Below, one piece after another: positions 1 through 5,673 of a stretch of 6,504 nt of DNA. Within the stretch, counting starts at the first letter, position 1. The number at the start of each line of letters is the position of its first letter. The stretch is taken from the NCBI GenBank assembly GCA_025774865.1, contig JALGZO010000523.1, forward strand, positions 1 through 6,504. Direction: 5' to 3'. The position numbers were made by a program, and so were the translations under genes. Source of the DNA: a bacterium. Its GTDB lineage: Bacteria > ARS69. The notes under the pieces are model-generated. The model did no database searches and had not been told where the DNA came from. It saw only the letters and a program-made list of their open reading frames with translations.

Positions 1-1418
1 CTCGGGAGCTCGTTCCGGCTTCGCGAGACGAAGATGACGCTCTCCCCCAGATCCGGCAATCGACCGCACGAACGTGTGAAGACGGGGTCCCAGGGGAGGA
101 ACGACTCGGCGTCCCGGCCCCAGTCGTGCACGATTGCGAACGCGAGGCCGTAGTCGTCGCTGCACACGCGGGGCGGCGGCCCCGTGCGGTCAGGGCGCGG
201 GAGATCCAGCTCGCAAGATCTGAACTCGGCGAAGCGATCGCTCCAGCGCCGAGTAGACGATACTCCGACCTCCCGCTCGCCCAGGTGGTCGGCGTAGGAG
301 TCGTCGAGCGCGGTCAGGATTCGATTCGACGAGAGTGCGCTCGACTCCCGCAGGACATCGGGACGCAGGCAGAACACGCCTGCCGCGATCGAGAGCACGA
401 TGGATGTCGTGGCGGCCATCACCAGCGGGCGGAGCCGGCGCGAGAGAGAAGCGGCTCCTGCCGGAACGAGCAGGGCGAGCGGCGCCAGAAACCAGTTCCC
501 CTTCGCCTGCCCGAAGAACCCGAACGTAGCGTGCAGCGCGAGAATCAGGCCCGCGATTCCGGCCACGGCGACAGTGGCGCTCGCGGCGGAGCGGATGGAG
601 CGAGCGCCGCCCAGGGCCGCCAGATAGAGGAGCGCCGGCCCTCCGAAAACCGCCGTCTCGAGCGCGGTGATCGCCAAGCGACGGGAAGGGGAGGTCGCTT
701 CGGCAAAGCGGCCGAACTCCCGGAGCCCGGAGAGGATGTGCTGGTCGCGTGAGACAATGAGCAGCGTCCCGGTCGCGGCGAGCACGGCGAGTGCCCCGAC
801 GGCCGCGCGCGGGCTCTCCCGACGGTGCCTCCAGGCCACGACTGCCGCGACCGGCAGGAGGATCGCTCCCGTCAGCTTGGTCAGGGCCACCAGACCCGCG
901 GCCACCGCCGCGGCCAGGAGAGGCCCGGTCTTTCGGCAATCCTCCGCTCCGAGGAGTGCCGCCATCCGATCCGCGAAGAGAAGGAGAAAGAGGCACAGGA
1001 ATGCATCCGGGTGAGCGATTGTCCCCACGTAGTTCTGCCAGGGGGCCGCCGCGAACGCGACACCCGCCCAGCGGGCCGCGCGCGGCGTGGCGCCGAGCCG
1101 AATCGCCAGGCGAATGACCAGCAGAGTGGCTCCGATCGCCGCCAGAGCCCCCGGCAGGCGGAGCCCCAGGGACCCGTCGCCGAACAGGAACGTCGATATC
1201 CGCAGCGCTCCCACCGTGACGAGCGAGTAGCTGGCATCGAGCCCGTGCCAGGCCCAATACCAGTACGCGAGCTCGTCCCGCCCGGGTGCGAGCCGGGAAG
1301 CCACGAAGAGACGCAGGCAGACCAGCGTCAGGAGAATCCAGGATTCGCCCGCTCTGACGAGTGTCCGCAGGGTCGCCCCTCCACGCTGCGGGCTCGCAGC
1401 CGTCCAATGTCGCATCAT
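1..1418 (-). CDS. PMT/ArnT-like membrane glycosyltransferase (partial, C-terminus beyond left edge)
   Basis: Probable integral-membrane glycosyltransferase of the GT-C fold (GT39/GT83, PMT_2-like), which would move a sugar from a polyprenyl-phosphate donor to an envelope acceptor on the periplasmic side. The frame is open for 472 codons without a stop to the window edge. It has the expected pattern of a first hydrophobic helix (about 26-42), an acidic D48-E49 motif in GRDELAYWYW at the start of the first periplasmic loop, and FGDGSLGLRLPGALAA (79-94). A second acidic HPDAF (136-140) lies at the usual TPD position, KLTG follows at 181-184, and QAKGNWFLAP (304-313) matches the family's late aromatic motif. 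A soluble domain follows from about 352. The usual D-x-PP stretch after the first acidic motif is absent. Two tandem ATGs (1418 and 1415) are possible starts; GGCAGG suits the second slightly better. It is transcribed divergently from the tetR operon. The family call is firm; the donor and acceptor are unknown. Confidence 0.85.
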   Translation of the reverse strand, partial: MMRHWTAASPQRGGATLRTLVRAGESWILLTLVCLRLFVASRLAPGRDELAYWYWAWHGLDASYSLVTVGALRISTFLFGDGSLGLRLPGALAAIGATLLVIRLAIRLGATPRAARWAGVAFAAAPWQNYVGTIAHPDAFLCLFLLLFADRMAALLGAEDCRKTGPLLAAAVAAGLVALTKLTGAILLPVAAVVAWRHRRESPRAAVGALAVLAATGTLLIVSRDQHILSGLREFGRFAEATSPSRRLAITALETAVFGGPALLYLAALGGARSIRSAASATVAVAGIAGLILALHATFGFFGQAKGNWFLAPLALLVPAGAASLSRRLRPLVMAATTSIVLSIAAGVFCLRPDVLRESSALSSNRILTALDDSYADHLGEREVGVSSTRRWSDRFAEFRSCELDLPRPDRTGPPPRVCSDDYGLAFAIVHDWGRDAESFLPWDPVFTRSCGRLPDLGESVIFVSRSRNELP

Positions 1419-1450
1419 ACCTGCCGCATCTCGATCTCGGGGAGTCAGGT

Positions 1451-1483
1451 CCCGATCGGAGGATCGAGGGCTTGACGATCGGG
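1451..1483. repeat. 8-base inverted repeat in the divergent intergenic region
   Basis: CCCGATCG (1451-1458) is perfectly complemented by CGATCGGG (1476-1483), with a 17-base spacer. The right arm overlaps the predicted -35 box and touches the first base of operator O1. It could be a second regulator's site, or a hairpin in the 5' leader of the minus-strand glycosyltransferase mRNA. Its function is unknown. Confidence 0.45.
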
Positions 1484-1500
1484 TAAACATCGTTTACTCT
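1472..1500 (+). promoter_or_regulatory. Candidate sigma70 promoter of the tetR operon
   Basis: TTGACG (1472-1477) matches five of six bases of the -35 consensus. After a 17-base spacer comes TACTCT (1495-1500), a weak -10 matching three of six. Transcription would start near 1507. Operator O1 fills the end of the spacer and the -10 box, and O2 covers the predicted start, as expected for a repressed promoter. The -35 is convincing; the -10 is weak. Confidence 0.5.
1483..1497. promoter_or_regulatory. TetR-type operator O1
   Basis: GTAAACATCGTTTAC is a perfect 6-3-6 inverted repeat (GTAAAC / GTTTAC) directly upstream of the tetR gene and overlapping its promoter. Short palindromes next to a tetR gene are the usual autoregulatory sites of this family. 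AT-rich arms stand out against the GC-rich surroundings. Confidence 0.75.
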
Positions 1501-1502
1501 GG

Positions 1503-1517
1503 ATAAACGTTGTTTTC
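1503..1517. promoter_or_regulatory. TetR-type operator O2 (imperfect copy of O1)
   Basis: ATAAACGTTGTTTTC matches O1 at 11 of 15 positions and keeps the inner AAAC-N3-GTTT core; the outer arm bases do not pair. Its centre (1510) is 20 bases from that of O1 (1490), about two helical turns, so two repressor dimers could bind the same face of the DNA. It lies 14 bases before the tetR start codon and overlaps the predicted transcription start. Confidence 0.65.
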
Positions 1518-1531
1518 CCGAGAGGTCCCCC

Positions 1532-2185
1532 ATGCCAGTTCCCACCGCAACGCGGACCGCGGCCACCCTCCATCAAATCGTCGAGGCGACTCGCGCGCTG
1601 CTGGGCCGGAACGACTACGCCTCCCTTTCGATGCGGAGCGTGGCGGCCGAGGCCGGCGTGACGGCCGGGGCGATCTACAAGCACTTCTCCAACAAGCGCC
1701 ACCTCGTCGACCACGTCTGTCACTCCGCTCTGGAGGAGTTCGAGGCCGAGCTTTCCCGAGCGATTACCCCCCTTCCCCCCGGATCGTTCGACCGGGTGAT
1801 CGCACTGGGTACCGCGTACATTCGCTTCGCCACGGAAAAGCCGGAGCAATTCAAGATCCTCTTCACGCCGATCAAACCCGAACCGACGAGACTCCGAGAC
1901 CTTCCGGGTGAAGGCGGCTTTCGCCTGCTCCGGGAATGCGTCGCCGAGGCGATGGACAGCGGCGCAATTCGTAGAGGAGATCCCGATCTCGCCGCATTTC
2001 TTCTTTGGTCCCGCGTCCACGGCATCGTCACCGTCCTGATGGCCTGCGACTTCAGCGAGTCGCTCTCCGTACCCGCGACAGACCTCACACCTCTACGCCT
2101 CTTCGAGATGAGTCGTGATTTCCTGTGGAAGGGATTCGCGCCGCCTTCCGCGGCCGGTCTCGACAGCGTTGGTAAGAAACCTTGA
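1532..2185 (+). CDS. TetR/AcrR-family repressor with WHG-type C-terminal domain
   Basis: A 217-residue one-component transcriptional repressor, of normal length for the family. The N-terminal DNA-binding domain is clear: TLHQIVEATRALL forms helix 1, and the helix-turn-helix spans about 33-52 and ends in GAIYKHF, the family signature. The C-terminal half carries GTAYIRFATEKPEQFKILF (93-111) and LWSRVHGIV (158-166), whose W159, H163 and G164 fit the WHG (TetR_C_33) ligand and dimerisation domain. The ATG at 1532 is preceded by GAGAGG (1520-1525) at a good 6-base distance. The gene is the first of three joined by 4-base overlaps. The two palindromes at 1483-1517 make autorepression, and hence control of the whole cassette, very likely. 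The inducer cannot be read from the sequence. The adjacent membrane acyltransferase-like gene suggests an acyl, lipid or envelope-stress ligand, which is inference only. Confidence 0.93.
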   Translation: MPVPTATRTAATLHQIVEATRALLGRNDYASLSMRSVAAEAGVTAGAIYKHFSNKRHLVDHVCHSALEEFEAELSRAITPLPPGSFDRVIALGTAYIRFATEKPEQFKILFTPIKPEPTRLRDLPGEGGFRLLRECVAEAMDSGAIRRGDPDLAAFLLWSRVHGIVTVLMACDFSESLSVPATDLTPLRLFEMSRDFLWKGFAPPSAAGLDSVGKKP

Positions 2186-3729
2186 ACCGGTCCGGGACGG
2201 GGCGCGCCAACACGCCCGCGCTGTCCTGGCTGTTCTTGGCCGCGGCAGTCCCGCTCCTCTGCGTGGCAAACGGGCGATGGATCCTTCCCCTCGCGGGCTG
2301 GCTGGCGCCGACATTCCTTCTTCTATTCATCCAGTCACGTCCCCCTCTTGTCGGACTGGGTGTCGGCTTCCTCGCACAGTTCCTCGCGTTCTCGTTGAAC
2401 TGGCAGGGCATGATTCCCGTGCCCGGCCTCTGGTACTACCTGGTGACCGGCACGTATGCGGTCGTTTACTTCGCTCCGTTCGCGATTCATCGTTGGCTCG
2501 CGCCTCGCCAATCCGCCGTGCGTTCGACTCTCGTCTTGCCCACGGCTTGGGTCGCGATCGAGTTGATTTTCCAGAGGTTTGCCAGCCCCTACGGGAGCTG
2601 GGCATCGCTCGCCTACACTCAGGTAGACCAACTACCACTTCTGCAACTGAGCACGGTGACCGGTATCGCCGGAATCCACTTCCTGATGCTGTGGTTCGCC
2701 GCCACCTGCTCCTTCGCATGGCAGAACCGCGGCCGGGCTGGGCTGCTCCTGCGGGTTGCGCGCGTCTATTCCGGTGTTCTCGTCGCCGTTTGGGTTTCCG
2801 GTGAGTTGCGAGTTCGCCTCGCTCCCCTCGACGTTGAATCAGTGCGAGTCGCCGGAATCACACCATCCGCGCGTCTCACATCCGATCTCAGGCAGTCGAT
2901 GGCGAAGGTCCCACCCGCTGGCGCACGCCAGAACGCAGCCCGGGAGGCGCTGATCGGGATCGCGGACCAGATCAACGAGGACCTCCTGGAAAGAACCCGT
3001 ACCGAAGCCCATGCGGGATCCGACCTGATCGTCTGGTCCGAGCACGCGGGCAGGGTCACGCCCCGTACCGAGACCCGACTGGTCCAGCAGGCTCAGGAGA
3101 TCGCCGACGAGTTCGAAGTGATCATCGTGATGGGAATGGGTGTCTGGCGCCCTCGAGAGCAACCGTCGTTCGAGAACAAGGCCGTGATCATCTCGGCACA
3201 CGGTGAGCAGGCTGGTACCTACTTCAAGGCGAAGCCCATCGTGGGACAGGAGACATCTTCCCTCGGGAGAGGCGATTCGAACGTGTGGATTCTGGAGTCG
3301 CCGCGCGCCCGCTTCGCAGTACTCATCTGCCACGACTTGGACTTCCCGGGCTTCGTTAGGCAGGCCGGCAGGGCAAACACCGTCGCGCTGTTGGCGCCCT
3401 CGGCAGACTGGGACGCCATCACCCCCCTCCACGCCCGGATGGCGATCCTGCGCGCGGTGGAGAACGGGTGTTCACTCGTGCGGCCCTGCGAGAACGGCCT
3501 CTCTCTTGCGGTCGATCCGCTCGGACGGATCCTCACCTCCCAACTGGACCACGGGCTTGATGGCAATGTAATGGTCGGCCACGTTCCGCTCTTTCGACTG
3601 CGCTCGGCCTATTCCCACATCGGGGACCTCTTCGCCTATCTGTGTGCCCTCGGCTTGATCGCGTTGGCGGCTTCCGGACGACGGACCAAGAGCACTCCGC
3701 GTGGACTCGACGAGGCGATTCCACGATGA
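2182..3729 (+). CDS. Lnt-like membrane carbon-nitrogen hydrolase (apolipoprotein N-acyltransferase homologue)
   Basis: This 515-residue protein has the architecture of Lnt, which transfers a phospholipid acyl chain to the N-terminal cysteine of lipoproteins at the periplasmic face of the inner membrane (E. coli Lnt is about the same length). There are seven N-terminal hydrophobic segments (about 14-30, 33-51, 55-72, 85-101, 115-131, 159-180 and 188-206), a nitrilase domain (about 220-470) and a last membrane helix (482-499). The PYGSWASLAYTQVDQLPLLQ stretch and the HARMAILRAVENG segment are Lnt-like. A catalytic triad can be assigned: E287 (LIVWSEHAG), K349 (YFKAKP) and C383 (LICHDLDFP). E357 lies eight residues after the lysine, like E343 of E. 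coli Lnt. The cysteine is followed by His-Asp rather than Tyr-Glu, which is more like soluble nitrilases. The start is a TTG overlapping the tetR stop; no in-frame ATG occurs before residue 77, and a later start would cut the first helix. It may be a true Lnt, a specialised paralogue or another amidase/acyltransferase. Confidence 0.85.
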   Translation: MNRSGTGRANTPALSWLFLAAAVPLLCVANGRWILPLAGWLAPTFLLLFIQSRPPLVGLGVGFLAQFLAFSLNWQGMIPVPGLWYYLVTGTYAVVYFAPFAIHRWLAPRQSAVRSTLVLPTAWVAIELIFQRFASPYGSWASLAYTQVDQLPLLQLSTVTGIAGIHFLMLWFAATCSFAWQNRGRAGLLLRVARVYSGVLVAVWVSGELRVRLAPLDVESVRVAGITPSARLTSDLRQSMAKVPPAGARQNAAREALIGIADQINEDLLERTRTEAHAGSDLIVWSEHAGRVTPRTETRLVQQAQEIADEFEVIIVMGMGVWRPREQPSFENKAVIISAHGEQAGTYFKAKPIVGQETSSLGRGDSNVWILESPRARFAVLICHDLDFPGFVRQAGRANTVALLAPSADWDAITPLHARMAILRAVENGCSLVRPCENGLSLAVDPLGRILTSQLDHGLDGNVMVGHVPLFRLRSAYSHIGDLFAYLCALGLIALAASGRRTKSTPRGLDEAIPR

Positions 3730-4259
3730 GGCTCCGCGTCCGGTCTCTCTTCGTCTACGGATTCTTCGCATCCTGCCTCGTTCTGGGGACGTCGTCCGTG
3801 GTGACCGGTGCCGACAGCAAGCTGATTCGGTTCCAGATCAAGGACCAGTTCGACCGCGTCCACACAGAGGAGGCACTGAAGTCTCGTGTCGTTCTCGTCC
3901 TCTGCGGTGACCGCGAAGGCAGCCGGTATCAAGGACTTTGGGGGGACCGGATTCGGGACTCACTTCGCGTGAGAGATCGGCTCTCGAGTGTCCTGCTCCT
4001 CGACGTCGCGGATCTCCGCGGCGTTCCCTTCTTCATCAAGGGAAGCGTGAAGCGGAAGTTCCCGAGAGAGAAAGCAGCCTGGGTCCTTCTCGACTGGAAA
4101 GGGCGCTTCGCACAGGCATACTCATTCCAGGCGGACAGTTTGAACCTCGCACTATTCGACCAGACCGGCACGCTCGTTTACCAGGTCGGGGTCCAGGAAC
4201 CGGACCCGGTCGAACTCGAAGTGCTCATGAGCCGGATCGCTCAGCTTCCGCGCGACTGA
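3726..4259 (+). CDS. Exported YtfJ-like thioredoxin-fold protein, possibly a lipoprotein
   Basis: A 177-residue exported protein of unknown function. The N-terminus is a signal peptide: arginines at 2, 4 and 6, then a hydrophobic run. It may be cut by signal peptidase I after TGA (about residue 29), or be lipidated at C17, since FFASC fits a loose lipobox. The mature part has a thioredoxin-like order: a strand with LKSRVVLVLCGDREGS (51-66), a mid-region VADLRGVPFFIKGSVKRKFP (94-113), then AAWVLLDWKGRFAQAYSF and LALFDQTGTLVYQVG, ending in a helix that closes such folds. The layout resembles E. coli YtfJ by recall. There is only one mature cysteine (C60) and no CxxC, so ordinary disulfide exchange is unlikely. 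The ATG at 3726 overlaps the preceding stop by four bases (ATGA) with GAGG at 3712-3715; an upstream in-frame ATG at 3642 lies inside the preceding gene and would lose the signal peptide. Expression is probably coupled to the Lnt-like gene. Confidence 0.8.
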   Translation: MRLRVRSLFVYGFFASCLVLGTSSVVTGADSKLIRFQIKDQFDRVHTEEALKSRVVLVLCGDREGSRYQGLWGDRIRDSLRVRDRLSSVLLLDVADLRGVPFFIKGSVKRKFPREKAAWVLLDWKGRFAQAYSFQADSLNLALFDQTGTLVYQVGVQEPDPVELEVLMSRIAQLPRD

Positions 4260-4279
4260 TCGCGAGGTCCGCCCGCCCC

Positions 4280-4302
4280 GGGGGAAAGCAACCTCTTCCC
4301 CC
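4280..4302 (+). terminator. Weak hairpin after the cassette, possible terminator
   Basis: GGGGGAA (4280-4286) pairs with TTCCCCC (4296-4302) around a 9-base loop, 20 bases after the stop of the YtfJ-like gene. No T-run follows, so it is not a standard intrinsic terminator. It may only slow transcription or protect the 3' end. Confidence 0.35.
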
Positions 4303-4323
4303 ATTCGCCCGTAACCTACCTAT

Positions 4324-4352
4324 CTGTCCGGCGCCGTCGGTCCCGCAATAAT
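4324..4352 (+). promoter_or_regulatory. Weak promoter candidate for the efflux genes
   Basis: AATAAT (4347-4352) matches five of six bases of a -10 box and stands out in GC-rich sequence. CTGTCC (4324-4329), 17 bases upstream, matches the -35 consensus at only three of six. A promoter somewhere in the 171-base gap 4260-4430 is plausible; this exact placement is uncertain. Confidence 0.25.
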
Positions 4353-4410
4353 GACTTCACTCGCGAGGCCGAGAGCCGTACCGTAGCTTCGATGAATCTC
4401 GCGGCCGGAT

Positions 4411-4419
4411 GAGGAGGAG
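4411..4419 (+). promoter_or_regulatory. Strong Shine-Dalgarno for the adaptor gene
   Basis: GAGGAGGAG contains the full AGGAGG core (4412-4417), the strongest ribosome site in the window. The distance from that core to the ATG at 4431 is 13 bases, longer than the usual 5-9, but no other in-frame start lies nearby and this start gives a complete membrane anchor. Confidence 0.65.
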
Positions 4420-4430
4420 AAACCCGGACG

Positions 4431-5663
4431 ATGAAGAAGAGGTACTACTGGATCGGCGCGGCGGTCGTGGTCGTGGGCGGCGTCGCGGGCGGACTGGCGA
4501 TGAGGAGCGGTCGGGACGAGACCCCGACCGTGCAGACCGCCAGCGTGGAAAGGAAGAAGATCGTCCAGAAGGTCGCCGCGAACGGGAAGATCCAGCCCAA
4601 GACGCAGGTCAAGATCTCGGCCGACGTGAGCGCGAAGATCACGAAGCTCCCCATCGAGGAGGGACAGTGGGTGGAGCAGGGCGCGCTGCTGATCGAGCTG
4701 GACCGGGAGCGCTACCTCGCGATCGTCGAACAGGCCGAGGCCCGGGTTCGCTCCGCCCAGGCGAACGCGGACCTCGTGCGCGAGAATCTGAACCAGACTG
4801 AGAAGGAGTTCGTTCGGTCCCGGGAGCTGGTCGCACGCGACCTGGAGTCGCAGTCCGGGCTCGACGCCGTCCAGGCCGCCTACCAGGTGGAGGTGGCGCG
4901 CCACGCATCCTCGCTCGATCAGGTCGAGCAGGCCAGAGCTTCGCTGAAGCAGGCCCGCGACGATCTCTCCAAGACCGCGATCTACGCGCCCATGTCGGGT
5001 ACCGTCAGCGACCTGAACAAGGAGCAAGGCGAGATCGCCATCGGCTCCCAGTTTCAGGAGGACGTGATTCTGGTGATCGCCGACCTCTCGGAGATGGAGG
5101 CCCAGGTCGACGTCGACGAGAACGACATCGTCTCCGTGGAGATCGGACAGCTCGCCGAGATCGAGGTCGACGCTCTTCAGGACCGGAAGCTGACGGGCAC
5201 CGTGACCGAGATCGCGAACAGCGCCAACCTCTCCGCGCAGGGCACGAGCGGTCAGAAGACGGAGTTCGAGGTCACGCTCACGATCACCGATCCCACGGAC
5301 GCCTTGCGCCCGGGGATGACGGCCAGCGCGAACATCCTCACGAAGACGAACGAGAACGCGCTGAGCGTGCCCATTCAGAGCGTGGCCGTCCGTACGGTAG
5401 ATCAGCTCATGCAGGAGGGCGAGACGCGCGAGGATGCCGAGGCGCGCTACACGGCAGATGATGACGGCTTCGTCGAGATCGTCTTCTGCATCGAGGACGA
5501 CCGGGCCGTCGCCAGGCAGGTGAAGACCGGGATCCAGAGCGACGACCTCATCGAGATCCTCGAGGGCCTCGAGGAAGGCGAGGAGATCGTGACCGGCAGT
5601 TACCGCGCGATCTCCAAGGATCTGGAGAACCGCGCCCCCGTGATCATCGACAACGACTCTTAG
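4431..5663 (+). CDS. MacA-like periplasmic adaptor (membrane fusion protein, HlyD/RND-MFP family)
   Basis: A 410-residue adaptor that would link an inner-membrane transporter to an outer-membrane channel. It has a short basic N-terminus and a single membrane anchor (about 5-24). The first half of the lipoyl-like domain follows (about 57-92, with KLPIEEGQWVEQGALLIELD). Next come an alpha-helical coiled-coil hairpin (about 95-178, rich in Ala, Glu and Gln), the second lipoyl half (182-217, with the hallmark YAPMSGTVS) and a beta-barrel (about 220-305, with LRPGMTASANI). A membrane-proximal domain (about 312-395) completes it. The membrane-proximal domain carries an acidic insert at about 323-345 (EGETREDAEARYTADDDG). 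The whole mature protein is strongly acidic. The permease starts 10 bases after its stop, so the two are surely one operon. The family is certain; the substrate is not, since such pairs export peptides, lipids, lipoproteins or drugs. Confidence 0.93.
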   Translation: MKKRYYWIGAAVVVVGGVAGGLAMRSGRDETPTVQTASVERKKIVQKVAANGKIQPKTQVKISADVSAKITKLPIEEGQWVEQGALLIELDRERYLAIVEQAEARVRSAQANADLVRENLNQTEKEFVRSRELVARDLESQSGLDAVQAAYQVEVARHASSLDQVEQARASLKQARDDLSKTAIYAPMSGTVSDLNKEQGEIAIGSQFQEDVILVIADLSEMEAQVDVDENDIVSVEIGQLAEIEVDALQDRKLTGTVTEIANSANLSAQGTSGQKTEFEVTLTITDPTDALRPGMTASANILTKTNENALSVPIQSVAVRTVDQLMQEGETREDAEARYTADDDGFVEIVFCIEDDRAVARQVKTGIQSDDLIEILEGLEEGEEIVTGSYRAISKDLENRAPVIIDNDS

Positions 5664-5673
5664 GCGGAAGCCC

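Noticed and set aside
126-1475. Several plus-strand open frames opposite the glycosyltransferase
   Set aside because: They are Arg, Ala and Pro-rich without recognisable motifs and lack good ribosome sites; the minus-strand frame explains the region.
190-1566. Long open minus-strand frame (458 codons) overlapping the glycosyltransferase
   Set aside because: It is shifted relative to the frame that carries the recognisable membrane glycosyltransferase, and its product is low-complexity Arg, Gly and Pro, typical of a GC-rich shadow frame.
3642-3725. Upstream in-frame ATG that would extend the YtfJ-like protein by 28 residues
   Set aside because: The extension lies inside the Lnt-like gene, is hydrophilic and would bury the signal peptide. 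The ATG at 3726 gives the same 4-base overlap style as the junction before it.
4260-4430. A small gene or RNA in the gap between the cassette and the adaptor gene
   Set aside because: I found no convincing start with a ribosome site of its own and no strong conserved-looking fold beyond the weak hairpin at 4280-4302.
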